This document shows positions 1-10,977 of a stretch of DNA of 64,000 nt, in pieces; within the stretch, counting starts at the first letter, position 1; each line of letters opens with the position of its first letter. The position numbers were made by a program, and so were the translations under genes. The notes beneath the pieces were generated by a model. That model did no database searches, was not told the origin of the DNA, and saw nothing but the letters and a program-made list of their open reading frames with translations. The DNA comes from Stenotrophomonas rhizophila (lineage in GTDB: Bacteria; Pseudomonadota; Gammaproteobacteria; Xanthomonadales; Xanthomonadaceae), in contig NZ_JACWUO010000016.1 in NCBI RefSeq assembly GCF_020857975.1, positions 1 to 64,000 on the forward strand, read 5' to 3'.

Positions 1-128
1 TTGCCATGAGGAGCCGGCCAGCGGCCGGCGGCACTACGGGCGGGTCCATTGCCATGAGGAGCCGGCCAGCGGCCGGCACTACCGGCGTCGCGCGTAGCCG
101 GCAGTCACGACCAACGGTCGTGACCTAC
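1..128. repeat. Cluster of three GTAG/SMAG-type palindromic repeats
   Basis: Two near-identical direct copies (about 1-37 and 49-82) each contain the palindrome GCCGGCCAGCGGCCGGC followed by CACTAC. A third copy at 94-128 begins with GTAG, has 9-bp arms GTCACGACC and GGTCGTGAC around AAC, and ends with CTAC. This matches the SMAG family (short hairpins with a terminal GTAG) described in Stenotrophomonas maltophilia. Positions 129-203 hold a further decayed copy and no gene. Confidence 0.8.
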
Positions 129-203
129 CGGTGGCCGCCGGTCGTGGTCAACCGTCGGTCAGGTCACGGTCGAGGATCGTGATCCGCCGAAGTCTGTCGG
201 GTG

Positions 204-251
204 GAAAGCCCCCTGAGTCAGGGGGCGCCGCGCACCGGCGGGGTCTGGAAG
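204..251. repeat. TGAGTCA-centred intergenic repeat, copy 1
   Basis: A 19-bp palindrome at 209-227 (arms GCCCCCTGA and TCAGGGGGC around one G) lies in a block that resembles 35104-35151, including the downstream GGGG-TCTGG segment. It sits downstream of the FHA gene, which is read leftwards, so it could act as a transcription-end structure, but no T-run follows. The remaining bases up to 318 show no gene. Confidence 0.5.
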
Positions 252-318
252 CCCGGTGAGGCGGGGGCCCGCGGCGTGCGCAGCACACCGTGGGGCGTCA
301 GCGCGCATGCGTTGACGT

Positions 319-1149
319 TTACCGCGCCCCGAACCAGAGCAGGCTGCTGATGATCGCCGCCAGCAGCACCGCGCTGGCCAGCAGCCACGGCCAGCGGCTG
401 ACCTGCGGCGGCCGGACGGGGGCGGTGTGGGCGCTGGGCAGGTCGAGCAGGTCGTCCTCGTCTTCGCTGACGATGCGCTTGCGGCCGTCGTGCGGCACTT
501 CCAGCACGAAGCGGTGCTGGGCGTCGAACACCAGCTGGTCGCCGGGCAGCAGCCAGCAGTGGCGGACGCTGACGCCATTGACGCGGGTCGATTCGCCCGC
601 GCCCAGGTCGCGCAGCAGCAGGCGCTCGCCGTGCCGCTCCAGCCGGGCGTGCTGTTCGGCAAAGGCCGGATCGTCGATCACGATATCGGCCTCGGCGCCG
701 CGCCCGATCAGCCGCGGGCGGTCCAGGGTGAAGCCACGGCCGTGGTGCTGGCCGCCCACCCCGCGCAGCACGCGCTGGTCGTCCACGCACTCGTCGCTGC
801 GCGCCGGGGCCTGGCTGAGGGCCTCGCATTCGCCCTGGATCAGCATTTCCACGCCGTCGGCATACACCGCATCGCCGGCGCGCAGCAGCGCCATGCGCCG
901 CACCGGGCGGCCGTTGACGTGGATGCCGCGGATGCCGTTGGCCACCTGCAGCCACAGGCCGCGGTCGTCCAGGCAGAACTGGGCCAGCAGCAGGGTGCCC
1001 ACCGCGTCATTGCCCAGCCGCACGCTGCCCGAGGCATGGCGCACGATACGTTGCACCCCGGGCCGCAACGGCTGGTCGGGGTGTTGGCGATGGGTGAAGT
1101 GAACTAGCAGGTTCTGCACGCGGCGAAAGCCTAGCAGGTTGGATGTCAT
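319..1149 (-). CDS. FHA-domain protein with C-terminal membrane anchor
   Basis: The product has 276 residues. A clear forkhead-associated domain lies around residues 140-222 (LIGRGAEADIVIDD, then a VNG turn and a GDQLVF strand). A weaker FHA-like repeat around 33-107 shares an HVNGRPV...AGDAV pattern. A hydrophobic segment near residues 253-273 suggests a single membrane span, with the FHA part in the cytoplasm. FHA domains bind phosphothreonine peptides, so a role in kinase signalling or secretion-system control is plausible, but no kinase or secretion gene is visible here. It is divergent from the PHA-granule genes. Confidence 0.8.
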   Translation of the reverse strand: MTSNLLGFRRVQNLLVHFTHRQHPDQPLRPGVQRIVRHASGSVRLGNDAVGTLLLAQFCLDDRGLWLQVANGIRGIHVNGRPVRRMALLRAGDAVYADGVEMLIQGECEALSQAPARSDECVDDQRVLRGVGGQHHGRGFTLDRPRLIGRGAEADIVIDDPAFAEQHARLERHGERLLLRDLGAGESTRVNGVSVRHCWLLPGDQLVFDAQHRFVLEVPHDGRKRIVSEDEDDLLDLPSAHTAPVRPPQVSRWPWLLASAVLLAAIISSLLWFGAR

Positions 1150-1240
1150 CGAAGAAGAAGTGTGACGCAGTCCTTGGAGTTATCGCCGAGGATGCGCACA
1201 ATGCACGCCCCTTTCCCCGCTGTCCCCGCCAGGAGCCTGT

Positions 1241-1516
1241 ATGTCCAGCATCGATATCCGCCACGCCCACGCCCTGCCCGCCGACCAGGCCCGCCAGGCG
1301 ATCGAGGACGTGGCCGCCAAGCTGGCCGATCGCTTCGGGCTGCGCAGCAACTGGGCCGGCGAGGTGCTGAACTTCACCGGCTCCGGGGTGGATGGCGCGA
1401 TCGAACTGCTGCCCGGCCAGGTGCGCGTGACCGCCACGCTGGGCTTCCTGCTGTCGGCGATGAAGGGCATGGTCGAAGGCGAAATCCAGCGCGTGCTGCA
1501 GGAAAAGCTCGGCTGA
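1241..1516 (+). CDS. Polyhydroxyalkanoic acid system family protein
   Basis: The product has 91 residues and resembles the PHA_gran_rgn family (putative PHA granule regulators): an N-terminal IDIRHAHALP strand, an amphipathic ADQARQAIEDVAAKLADRFG helix and a C-terminal helix ending in LQEKLG. The length is typical. A GGAG-like sequence (ccaggag) lies about 8 bases before the ATG. The phasin-type gene follows about 100 bases downstream in the same direction, which supports a joint role at storage-granule surfaces. No PHA synthase is visible in the window. Confidence 0.75.
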   Translation: MSSIDIRHAHALPADQARQAIEDVAAKLADRFGLRSNWAGEVLNFTGSGVDGAIELLPGQVRVTATLGFLLSAMKGMVEGEIQRVLQEKLG

Positions 1517-1616
1517 ACCGATGCTGCATCCGGTGCCGCCAGGGCGCCGGCCATCACACCGCGCAACGCCGGTGCTGATTACGATCGGGCGGGTGTCCAC
1601 CGACAGGATTGCCCCC

Positions 1617-2135
1617 ATGACCAAGCACGACAACTTCGATGACCGCAGCGCCGCCGGCGACGACCAGCCCTCGCTGCAGGAACAGGCCGAACGCTTCTCG
1701 CGCAAGCTGACCGGCTCGGCGCAGCAGGTGTGGCTGGCCGGGCTGGGCGCATTGGGCCGCGCCCAGGCCGAGGGCAGCCGGGTGTTCGACACCCTGGTCA
1801 AGGAAGGCGAATCGATCGAGGCGCGCAACCGCGAGCAGGCCGGCGACGCCCCGCGCTGGCGCGACAATGTGGAAGAACACCTGGGCGAGGCCCGCGAGAA
1901 GGCGGCCGGTACCTGGGACAAGGTGGAAAAAGCCTTCGACGAGCGCGTCCAGGGCGTGCTCAAGCGCCTGCACATCCCCACCGCCGAGGACGTGACCGGC
2001 TTGAATGCGCGTATCGATGCGCTCAATGCACGGGTCAGCCGCGCCGAGAGCCGCACCGCCTCGCCCGGCCCCGGCCCGGCCACCGGTACGCCTGCCGGGC
2101 CAAGCACCGGAACCGACACCAGCACCGGCCCGTAA
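1617..2135 (+). CDS. Phasin-family polyhydroxyalkanoate granule-associated protein
   Basis: The product has 172 residues. It starts at the ATG at 1617, preceded by ACAGGA; an upstream in-frame extension to 1521 has no ribosome-binding site. Residues 20-60 (ERFSRKLTGSAQQVWLAGLG and following) match phasin-like proteins that coat PHA granules. The middle is helical and charged. Residues 124-143 form a short heptad (ARIDALNARV), followed by a low-complexity Gly/Pro/Thr tail. It probably binds granules with the neighbouring gene; an effect on synthase activity or DNA attachment is an inference from the family. Confidence 0.75.
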   Translation: MTKHDNFDDRSAAGDDQPSLQEQAERFSRKLTGSAQQVWLAGLGALGRAQAEGSRVFDTLVKEGESIEARNREQAGDAPRWRDNVEEHLGEAREKAAGTWDKVEKAFDERVQGVLKRLHIPTAEDVTGLNARIDALNARVSRAESRTASPGPGPATGTPAGPSTGTDTSTGP

Positions 2136-2170
2136 CGCCGGGCACTGCGTGCCCCCTGCCCCTGCTACTG

Positions 2171-2275
2171 GATTGTTGCAAAGCAACACGACTTTGTTGA
2201 CAATCGGATCGACCCGCCAATCGCTGTTGCGCCGTTTGTTCCCTCCCCTCACGGCTAAGGATTGGCGGGTTTTTT
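2171..2275 (+). ncRNA. Candidate small RNA with C-rich loop and intrinsic terminator
   Basis: Two stem-loops lie in the 300-base gap between the phasin and Mrr-like genes. The first, 2171-2205, pairs GATTGT with ACAATC and CAAAG with CTTTG around an 8-base loop. The second is the long terminator at 2213-2275, which contains an inner hairpin GCCGT/ACGGC (2231-2235 and 2251-2255) that presents CCCTCCCCTC. Such C-rich loops can pair with Shine-Dalgarno sequences and are known from Xanthomonas sRNAs such as sX13. No confident promoter was found, so this could instead be just the 3' end of the phasin transcript. Confidence 0.4.
2213..2275 (+). terminator. Intrinsic terminator with branched 37-base loop
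   Basis: A perfect 10-bp stem (CCCGCCAATC at 2213-2222 and GATTGGCGGG at 2260-2269) is followed directly by TTTTTT at 2270-2275. The 37-base loop is unusually long and holds its own 5-bp hairpin. It ends transcription from the PHA genes or from the candidate sRNA. Confidence 0.85.
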
Positions 2276-2438
2276 GTGTCTGCGCGACGGCCTCCAGGTA
2301 GCGGACCGCGCACGAAATGAGAACTGCGTCACCGACAGGAAGTTCGGGACGCGCCGGCTGCGAATTCGACACCCCGCACACGCCTGCGGGCGCATATAAA
2401 CTGTCTCTCGCACATCCGTGTTCATCCCCTAGTACCTC

Positions 2439-3431
2439 ATGTTCTCCTGGATTCTGGCTTTACTGCTGGCCCTCGTGGTCTGGTCCCTTGCCACCGCCTG
2501 GTTCTGGCTGGTGAAGCGCCGCCGCAAGGAAACCCGGCTGGGGCTCAATGCCCTGGCGGGGATGCACTGGCGTGATTTTTCCGAGATCGTGCGCCGCGCC
2601 ATGCGCGAGCAGCGTGGCCTGCAGGACGTGCCCGGCGAGGTCGATGACAGCCGCGCGCCGCGCAGCGATTTCCTGATGGACGATGGCCAGCACCGCTGGC
2701 TGCTGTCGTGCAAGCACGGCCGCGCCTACCGGATCGGCACCGCGGCGGTGAACGAGCTGGGCGCCGCCGCGCGCCTGGCCGGCGCCCGGGGCGGGATCCT
2801 GATCACCGAGGGCATGGTCGAACGCGATGGCCGCACGGCTGCCGAGAAACAGGGCGTGGAAGTCCTCGACGGGAACCTGCTGTGGCCGCTGCTGCAGCCT
2901 TACCTGCCCGGTGACATGGAAGCGCGGGTCAAGAACGAGGCCCGCCGCGAGGCGATCCGGCGCATTTCGATCGCCGCACTGGGTTCGCTGACCCTGGGCC
3001 TGCTGGTGGGCATGGGCTACATGACCGCGCGGCTGGACAACGACAACACCGCCGCCGTGCCGGCCGCGCAGCCGGCGCGCGCCGTGGCGCCGGCCCCGGT
3101 AACCGTCCCGGCGGCCGCCACGCCGCCGGCCGCCCCCCACGCCACTGCTGCGGCTGTCGGCGGCATCGAGGCTGACCCGGACCCGGCCACGCTGGCGCGC
3201 TACCAGAAGGAATTGACCCGCACGCTGGCCGGCCAGGCCGGCGTGGTCAGCGCGTTCTGGCTGACCCGGCAGACCCTGTCGATCAACCGCAGCGGCGAGA
3301 TCGACGCGATGTGGCCGCGGATCTGCGCCGAAGTCAAACGCTATCCGGCCCTGCGCACGGTGCGCATCCAGCTCAATCCGCGCCCGGGCGTGGACGAGCC
3401 GGTGCGCTGGCGGCAGTGCACGACGTTGTGA
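2439..3431 (+). CDS. Membrane protein with Mrr-like restriction endonuclease domain
   Basis: The product has 330 residues. There are two hydrophobic helices: residues 3-24, followed by KRRRK, and about 175-198. Between them lies a domain around residues 40-150 resembling the restriction-endonuclease (Mrr_cat) fold: MHWRDFSEIVRRAMREQ, an Asp in SDFLMDDG, then LLSCKHGRAYRIG. The CKH would take the place of the usual QxK or ExK catalytic motif. The C-terminal part (about 200-330) has an Ala/Pro-rich linker and a small globular domain. The topology puts the nuclease-like domain in the cytoplasm. Related proteins are common in Xanthomonadaceae, with no established role. TATAAA at 2395-2400 is a possible -10 element. 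Confidence 0.65.
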   Translation: MFSWILALLLALVVWSLATAWFWLVKRRRKETRLGLNALAGMHWRDFSEIVRRAMREQRGLQDVPGEVDDSRAPRSDFLMDDGQHRWLLSCKHGRAYRIGTAAVNELGAAARLAGARGGILITEGMVERDGRTAAEKQGVEVLDGNLLWPLLQPYLPGDMEARVKNEARREAIRRISIAALGSLTLGLLVGMGYMTARLDNDNTAAVPAAQPARAVAPAPVTVPAAATPPAAPHATAAAVGGIEADPDPATLARYQKELTRTLAGQAGVVSAFWLTRQTLSINRSGEIDAMWPRICAEVKRYPALRTVRIQLNPRPGVDEPVRWRQCTTL

Positions 3432-3432
3432 T

Positions 3433-4191
3433 CTAGCGGGTGCCGGGGGCGAACCGTGCCACCAGGTCCCAGGCATCGCCCAGGAACATCTGCCGCACGC
3501 AGGTGATGGGTTGTTCGCCGCGCCAGGTCAGCCGGTCGATCACCAGGCAGGCGGTGCCCGGCTTGACCTCCAGCAGTGCCGCGGCGGCCGCATCGGCGCC
3601 CCAGGCACTGATGCGGTGCTGGGCACGGGTCCACGACACGTTCTGCAGCAGCCAGCTGCCCGGTGCGGTGGTGTTGAAATCCACGTCCAGCACTTCCGGC
3701 ACGCCGACCGGGCTGATCAGCCGGTGCTCCAGCGCGAACGGCCGGCCATCGGCGCGGTGCAGGCAGCGGATCGCCAGCAGTTGCTCGCCGCCGGACAGCG
3801 CCATCTCGTCCTCGGCCTGCGCCTGCGGGTGGCGATAGGCCCGTTCCAGCAGCTGGTAGCTGTAGACATGGCCACGCGCGCCGACCGCCATGGCGATATC
3901 GGGAATTTCCAGCGCCACCTGCTCCAGGTGCGGCGGCTGCCGGGCCACGAACGACCCGGCGCGGCGGCGGCGCTCGATCATGCCGCTCTCGGCCAACGCG
4001 GTGAGTACTTTGTTGACGGTCATCCGCGAGCAGCCGTACTGCTCCATCAACTCGTGCTCGTAGGGTATGCGGAAGCCCGGCGGCCACTCTCCGCTGAGGA
4101 TGCGGCTTTCCAGTTCAGCGCGAATGCGCTGGTTGAGGGTTTGCGCTTTCTTGCCCGTCACTCGGGGTTCCTGGTCAGGCACGGCCGGCAC
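3433..4191 (-). CDS. hutC: HutC, GntR-type histidine-utilisation repressor
   Basis: The product has 252 residues. An N-terminal winged-helix GntR domain (residues 20-85, with CSRMTVNKVLTALAESGMIERRRRAGSFVA) is joined to a UTRA ligand domain. HutC represses hut genes and releases DNA on binding urocanate. The GTG start at 4191 directly abuts the hutF stop, so the two genes are co-translated from one transcript. The shared intergenic region with hutI carries the expected operator, giving autoregulation. Confidence 0.93.
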   Translation of the reverse strand: MPAVPDQEPRVTGKKAQTLNQRIRAELESRILSGEWPPGFRIPYEHELMEQYGCSRMTVNKVLTALAESGMIERRRRAGSFVARQPPHLEQVALEIPDIAMAVGARGHVYSYQLLERAYRHPQAQAEDEMALSGGEQLLAIRCLHRADGRPFALEHRLISPVGVPEVLDVDFNTTAPGSWLLQNVSWTRAQHRISAWGADAAAAALLEVKPGTACLVIDRLTWRGEQPITCVRQMFLGDAWDLVARFAPGTR

Positions 4192-5571
4192 TCAGCGGGC
4201 CAGCAACAACGTGCGAAGGGCGGCGGCAAAGCGGGCGGCCACCGCCTCACGCTGCACGTGGCGGCCCTGCCGCACCAGCTGGCGCCCGTGGCGCCATACC
4301 GAGCGCACCGCGCCATTACGTGCGGCGAACAGCCAGCTGTCAAGCAAGGCATCGCCGTCGCGCGCGACCAGCGCCGGGTGCTGCGGGTCCAGTTCGACCA
4401 GATCGGCCGGCGCGCCGACCTGCAGGCCGGTGACCACCCCCAGCGCCTGCGCGCCGCCCTGCAAGGCCTGCTGGTACAGCCAACGCCCGCTGGACTGGCC
4501 ATCGCCCGGCGCCAGCACGTTGCGCCCGCGCCAGTGCAGGCGCTGGCCGTACTCGAGCAGGCGCAGCTCTTCGGCCGCATCGATCAGTACATTGGAATCG
4601 CTGCCTACGCCGAAGCGGCCGCCGGCGCGCGCGAATGCCTGCATCGGGAACAGGCCGTCGCCCAGGTTGGCCTCGGTGATCGGGCACAGCCCCACCACCG
4701 CCTGGCTGGCCAGGATGCGCTGCAGTTCGTCGTCGTCCACGTGGGTGGCATGCACCAGGCACCAGCGCCGGTCCACCGCGGCGTGTTCGTACAGCCACCG
4801 CACCGGGCGCAACCCGCTCCAGGCCACGCAGGCATCCACTTCGCGGGTCTGCTCGGCGATATGGATATGCACCGGCCCGGTGGTCAGCGGCAGCAGCGCG
4901 GCCAGCTCGTCGCCGGTGACCGCGCGCAGGCTGTGCGGGGCGATGCCCAGTACCGCATCGTCGATGCCGGCCAGCGCGCGCCGGCAGCCGTCGAGCAGGT
5001 CGGCAAACCCATCCACGTCATGGATCAGCCGGCGCTGCGCCGGGTTCGGCGCGGCCCCGCCGAAATCGGCATGCGCATAGAACACCGGCAACAGGGTCAG
5101 GCCGATGCCGCTGCCCTGCGCGGCCGCGGCGATGCGCTCGGCCATCTCGGCGCGGTTGGCATAGGCGGTGCCGTCGGCGGCGTGGTGCAGGTAGTGGAAC
5201 TCGCCCACCCGGGTGAAACCCGATTCCAGCATCTCCACATAGGCCTGCTCGGCAATGGCCTGCACCGCCTCGGGCTGCAGGTGGGCCAGGAAGCGGTACA
5301 TCAACTCGCGCCAGCTCCAGAAACTGTCGCCGCGGTTGCCGCCGATCTCGGTCAGCCCGGCCATGCCGCGCTGGAAGGCGTGGCTGTGCAGGTTGCCCAG
5401 CCCCGGCAGCGCGATCGCCAGCGCGGTATCGCCAGGCTGCGCGGGCACGCCTGCGGTGACCTCGGCCAGGCGGCCGCCTGCGCACACAATGCGCACATCG
5501 CGGGCCCAGCCCTGCGGCAGCAGCGCATGGGTGGCATGGAAAACAAGGGTCGCGGCGGGGGTGGCTGGCAT
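4192..5571 (-). CDS. hutF: Formimidoylglutamate deiminase HutF
   Basis: The product has 459 residues from the ATG at 5571 (a GTG one codon upstream is also possible). It is an amidohydrolase-superfamily enzyme: the metal motif HSHAFQRGMAG follows an N-terminal beta-sandwich, with HATH and GSDSNV further on. It hydrolyses N-formimidoyl-glutamate to N-formylglutamate plus ammonia. With HutG this gives the five-step histidine pathway used by pseudomonads rather than the formimidoylglutamase route. It is the first gene of the hutF-hutC transcript. Confidence 0.93.
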   Translation of the reverse strand: MPATPAATLVFHATHALLPQGWARDVRIVCAGGRLAEVTAGVPAQPGDTALAIALPGLGNLHSHAFQRGMAGLTEIGGNRGDSFWSWRELMYRFLAHLQPEAVQAIAEQAYVEMLESGFTRVGEFHYLHHAADGTAYANRAEMAERIAAAAQGSGIGLTLLPVFYAHADFGGAAPNPAQRRLIHDVDGFADLLDGCRRALAGIDDAVLGIAPHSLRAVTGDELAALLPLTTGPVHIHIAEQTREVDACVAWSGLRPVRWLYEHAAVDRRWCLVHATHVDDDELQRILASQAVVGLCPITEANLGDGLFPMQAFARAGGRFGVGSDSNVLIDAAEELRLLEYGQRLHWRGRNVLAPGDGQSSGRWLYQQALQGGAQALGVVTGLQVGAPADLVELDPQHPALVARDGDALLDSWLFAARNGAVRSVWRHGRQLVRQGRHVQREAVAARFAAALRTLLLAR

Positions 5572-5596
5572 CACTGGACATCCCGGAAGTGGCGCC

Positions 5597-5616
5597 TATA
5601 TTGTATAGACATATAA
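5597..5616. promoter_or_regulatory. Probable HutC operator in the hutF-hutI divergent promoter region
   Basis: An AT-rich, nearly palindromic block, TATATTGTATAGACATATAA, stands out from the GC-rich surroundings, midway between the two divergent hut starts. Its core TGTATAGACA (5602-5611) is an imperfect dyad like known HutC sites, which have TGTATA/ACA half-sites. TATAAG at 5612-5617 could serve as -10 for hutI, and TACAAT on the other strand as -10 for hutF. Repressor binding would then block both transcripts. Confidence 0.7.
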
Positions 5617-5634
5617 GCCGAAGCGGTTGCTGCC

Positions 5635-6834
5635 ATGCACTGTGACACCCTCTGGTACCACGCCAACCTGATCACCGTCGATGGCCCGGGCCTGGGCGTG
5701 ATCGAGGACGGCGTGATCGCCGCCACCGACGGCCGCATCGTGCATGTGGGTGCGACCGGTTCGGCCGCGCATCTGCAGCCGGCGCAGCGCATCGACTGCG
5801 GCGGGCGCTGGATCAGCCCCGGCCTGGTCGACTGCCATACCCACCTGGTCTACGCCGGCAACCGCGCCGGCGAGTTCGAGCAGCGCCTGCAGGGCGTGAG
5901 CTATGCCGATATCGCCCGCGCCGGCGGTGGCATCGTCTCCACCGTGCGTGCCACCCGCGCGGCCAGCGATGCCGAGCTGATCGCCGCCAGCCTGCCGCGG
6001 CTGGATGCGATGCTGGCCGAGGGCATCACCACCATTGAAATCAAATCCGGCTACGGGCTCACCCTGGAAGACGAAAGCAAGCAGCTGCGGGTGGCGCGCG
6101 AGCTGGGCCGGCTGCGCGCGGTCGAGGTGGTGCCCACCTTCCTGGGCGCCCATGCCGTGCCGCCCGGGCGCCAGGCGCAGGACTACATCGACGAGGTCTG
6201 CGCGGTGATGATTCCGGCCATGGCCGCCGACGGGCTGGCCGAGGCGGTGGATGTGTTCTGCGAGACCATCGGCTTCAGCGCCGCGCAGGCCGAACAGGTG
6301 TTCGTGGCCGCCGGCCGGCACGGCCTGGCGGTCAAGATCCACGCCGAGCAGCTCAGCAACCAGCACGGCGCCGCCCTGGCTGCGCGCCATGGCGCGCTGT
6401 CGGCCGACCATATCGAACACCTCGATGCCGACGGCATCGCCGCCATGCGCGCGGCCGGCACCGTGGCGGTGCTGCTGCCGGGCGCGTTCTATTTCACCCG
6501 CGACACCACCGTGCCGCCGATCGCCGCGTTGCGCGCGGCCGGCGTGCCGCTGGCCCTGGCCACCGATTCCAATCCCGGCACCTCGCCGCTGACCAGCCCG
6601 CTGCTGGCCATGAACATGGCCGCCACCCTGTTCCGCATGACCGTGGAGGAGTGCATCGCCGGCTTCACCCGTGAAGCGGCGCGCGCGCTGGGCCGCCATG
6701 AGCGCATTGGCCGGCTGGCGCCCGGGCTGGACTGCAACCTGGCCGTGTGGGACATCCAGGCGCCGGCCGACCTGGTGTACCGCATGGGCTTCAATCCCCT
6801 GCACGCGCGCGTGATGCGCGGCGTATCCGTCTGA
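5635..6834 (+). CDS. hutI: Imidazolonepropionase HutI
   Basis: The product has 399 residues, typical for the family. It is a metal-dependent amidohydrolase: [20 protein letters not shown] carries the metal-binding HxH, with later [17 protein letters not shown] and LATDSNPGT motifs. It converts imidazolone-5-propionate to N-formimidoyl-glutamate, the substrate of HutF encoded on the opposite arm. It is the first gene of the hutI-H-G-U transcript; hutH follows 23 bases later. Confidence 0.95.
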   Translation: MHCDTLWYHANLITVDGPGLGVIEDGVIAATDGRIVHVGATGSAAHLQPAQRIDCGGRWISPGLVDCHTHLVYAGNRAGEFEQRLQGVSYADIARAGGGIVSTVRATRAASDAELIAASLPRLDAMLAEGITTIEIKSGYGLTLEDESKQLRVARELGRLRAVEVVPTFLGAHAVPPGRQAQDYIDEVCAVMIPAMAADGLAEAVDVFCETIGFSAAQAEQVFVAAGRHGLAVKIHAEQLSNQHGAALAARHGALSADHIEHLDADGIAAMRAAGTVAVLLPGAFYFTRDTTVPPIAALRAAGVPLALATDSNPGTSPLTSPLLAMNMAATLFRMTVEECIAGFTREAARALGRHERIGRLAPGLDCNLAVWDIQAPADLVYRMGFNPLHARVMRGVSV

Positions 6835-6857
6835 ACCCTGTGATGTCTGGAGATTCC

Positions 6858-8399
6858 ATGAGCACGACTTTGACCCTGAACCCCGGTGCGGTGACGCTGG
6901 CGGACTGGCGCGCGATCTACGATGGCGCGCAGGTGCGGCTGGACCCGGCCTCGGCCGCGGCGGTGCTGCGCAGCGCGCAGACCGTGGCCGACATCGTGGC
7001 CAAGGGCGACCCGGTCTACGGCATCAATACCGGCTTTGGCAAATTGGCCAGCGTGCGCATCGAGCGCGACGACCTGGCCACCCTGCAGCGCAATATCGTG
7101 CTCTCCCATGCCGCCGGCGTGGGTGAACCGATGCCGGCGCCGGTGGTGCGGCTGATGATGGCGCTGAAGCTGACCAGCCTGGCCCAGGGCGCCTCGGGCA
7201 TCCATCCGGACACCCTGGCGCTGCTGGAAGCCTTCCTGCAGCACGACATCGTGCCGGTGATTCCCTGCCAGGGTTCGGTCGGCGCCTCCGGCGACCTGGC
7301 CCCACTGTCGCACCTGGCCGCGGTGATGATCGGGGTGGGCGAGGCCTTCCTCGACGGGGAGCGCCTGCCCGCCGCCGACGCCCTGGCCCGGCTCGGCCTG
7401 GCCCCGCGCGTGCTGGGCGCCAAGGAGGGCCTGGCCCTGCTCAACGGCACCCAGTACTCCACCGCCTACGCGCTGGCCGGCCTGTTCGAGATCACCACCG
7501 TGTTCCAGGCCGCGCTGGTCACCGGCGCGTTGTCGGTGGAAGCGGCCAAGGGCTCGGACACCCCGTTCGATCCGCGCATCCACGCCATCCGCGGCCAACG
7601 CGGCCAGATCGCCACCGCCGCCACCCTGCGCGCCCTGATGCAGGGCTCGGCGATCCGCGAATCGCACCGCGACAACGACGTGCGCGTGCAGGACCCGTAC
7701 TGCCTGCGCTGCCAGCCGCAGGTGATGGGCGCCGCCTTCGATGTGATGCGCCAGGCCGCCACCACGCTGGCGATCGAAGCCAATGGCGTGTCCGACAACC
7801 CACTGGTGTTCACCGACACCAACGAGGCGCTGAGCGGCGGCAACTTCCACGCCGAGCCGGTGGCCTTCGCCGCGGACATGCTGGCCATGGCGATCTGCGA
7901 GATCGGCTCGATCAGCGAACGCCGCACCGCGATGCTGGTCGACCCGGCCCTGTCCGGCCTGCCCGCCTTCCTGACCCCCAGGCCCGGCCTGAATTCCGGC
8001 TTCATGATTCCGCAGGTCACCGCCGCGGCGCTGGTCTCGGAAAACAAGCAGCGCGCCTACCCGGCCAGCGTGGATTCGATCCCGACCTCGGCCAACCAGG
8101 AAGACCATGTATCGATGGCCGCGCACGGCGCGCGCCGCCTGCTGGCGATGGCCGAGAACGCGGCCAACGTGGTCGGCATCGAACTGCTGGCCGCCGCCCA
8201 GGGCTGCGACTTCCATGCCCCGCTGCGCTCCAGCCAGGCCCTGGAAGGCGTGCGTGCGCGCCTGCGTGCGCAGGTACCCACCCTGCAGGACGACCGCTAT
8301 TTCCACCCGGACATGGTGGCCGCCACCGCCCTGGTGCGCAGCGGCGCGCTGGCCGAAGGCCTGGCCGCGCTGCTGCCGCAGGTGGAGCCGCTGGCATGA
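6858..8399 (+). CDS. hutH: Histidine ammonia-lyase HutH
   Basis: The product has 513 residues from the ATG at 6858, preceded by TGGAG; an upstream in-frame extension overlaps hutI and is not native. The ASGD signature at residues 143-146, within [14 protein letters not shown], gives the self-formed MIO electrophile. It deaminates L-histidine to urocanate, the HutC inducer. The stop overlaps the hutG start as ATGA, implying translational coupling. Confidence 0.96.
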   Translation: MSTTLTLNPGAVTLADWRAIYDGAQVRLDPASAAAVLRSAQTVADIVAKGDPVYGINTGFGKLASVRIERDDLATLQRNIVLSHAAGVGEPMPAPVVRLMMALKLTSLAQGASGIHPDTLALLEAFLQHDIVPVIPCQGSVGASGDLAPLSHLAAVMIGVGEAFLDGERLPAADALARLGLAPRVLGAKEGLALLNGTQYSTAYALAGLFEITTVFQAALVTGALSVEAAKGSDTPFDPRIHAIRGQRGQIATAATLRALMQGSAIRESHRDNDVRVQDPYCLRCQPQVMGAAFDVMRQAATTLAIEANGVSDNPLVFTDTNEALSGGNFHAEPVAFAADMLAMAICEIGSISERRTAMLVDPALSGLPAFLTPRPGLNSGFMIPQVTAAALVSENKQRAYPASVDSIPTSANQEDHVSMAAHGARRLLAMAENAANVVGIELLAAAQGCDFHAPLRSSQALEGVRARLRAQVPTLQDDRYFHPDMVAATALVRSGALAEGLAALLPQVEPLA

Positions 8400-9300
8400 G
8401 CACGACACGCATCGGCACACCGCGCCACGGCGCGGCGATCACCGGCCTGCCGGCCACCGACCACCCCATCCACTACGCGCGCCCGCCGTGGCTGCAGGTA
8501 CACGTGGGCGATGCGCCGCTGATCGTCAGCTTCCCGCATACCGGCAGCGACCTGCCCGAGGACCTGGCCGGCGATTTCGTTTCGCCGTGGCTGGCCCGCC
8601 GCGATACCGACTGGTGGGTGGACCAGCTGTACGCGTTCGCCCAGGGCCTGGGCGCCACCACGGTGCGCACGACGATTTCGCGCTCGGTGATCGACGTCAA
8701 CCGCGACCCCAGCGGCGCCACCCTGTACCCCGGCCAGAACACCACCGGCCTGTGCCCGCTGGTCACCTTCGACAACCAGCCGCTGTACCACCCGGGCCGG
8801 GAACCGGACCAGGCCGAAATCGCCCGCCGCCGCGATACCTATTTCGCGCCCTACCACGCCGCGCTGGCCGCGCAGATCGCGCGGCTGCGCCGGCGCCACG
8901 CCACCGTGGTGGTCTACGACGCGCACTCGATCCGCTCGATCATCCCGCACCTGTTCGACGGGCAGCTGCCGCAGTTCAACCTGGGCACCAACGACGACAC
9001 CAGCTGCGACAACGCCCTGGCCGATGTGGTGGAGAACCTGTGCGCGGGCAGCGGCATGAGCCACGTGCGCAATGGCCGTTTCAAGGGCGGCTGGATCACC
9101 CGCCATTACAGCGACATCGCCGGCGGCGTGCACAGCCTGCAGATGGAACTGGCCTGCCGCGGCTACATGGACGAGCCCCTGCAACTGGACCCCAGCCAGT
9201 GGCCCAGCAGCTACAACCCCTACCTGGGAGCCCCCGTGCACCAGACCCTGCAGCAGGTGCTCAAGGCCTGCCTGGATTTCGCCCATTCCCGGAGCGCTGC

Positions 9301-9304
<4 letters not shown>
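8396..9304 (+). CDS. hutG: N-formylglutamate deformylase HutG
   Basis: The product has 302 residues of the N-formylglutamate amidohydrolase family: [10 protein letters not shown] near residue 45 and [11 protein letters not shown], then [11 protein letters not shown] with likely metal ligands and [10 protein letters not shown]. It releases formate and L-glutamate from N-formylglutamate, the last step. The start overlaps hutH by four bases and the stop overlaps hutU in the same ATGA manner. Confidence 0.94.
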
Positions 9305-10968
<1,664 letters not shown>

Positions 10969-10977
10969 TCCAGATGC

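Noticed and set aside
1-318. Possible CRISPR-like direct repeats
   Set aside because: Repeat units are palindromic REPs with irregular spacing and no unique equal-length spacers; no cas gene is nearby.
8107-9300. N-terminal extension of the hutU frame across hutH and hutG
   Set aside because: The translation before 9301 is Arg/Pro-rich nonsense, and the hutG stop/hutU start overlap gives a clear native start.
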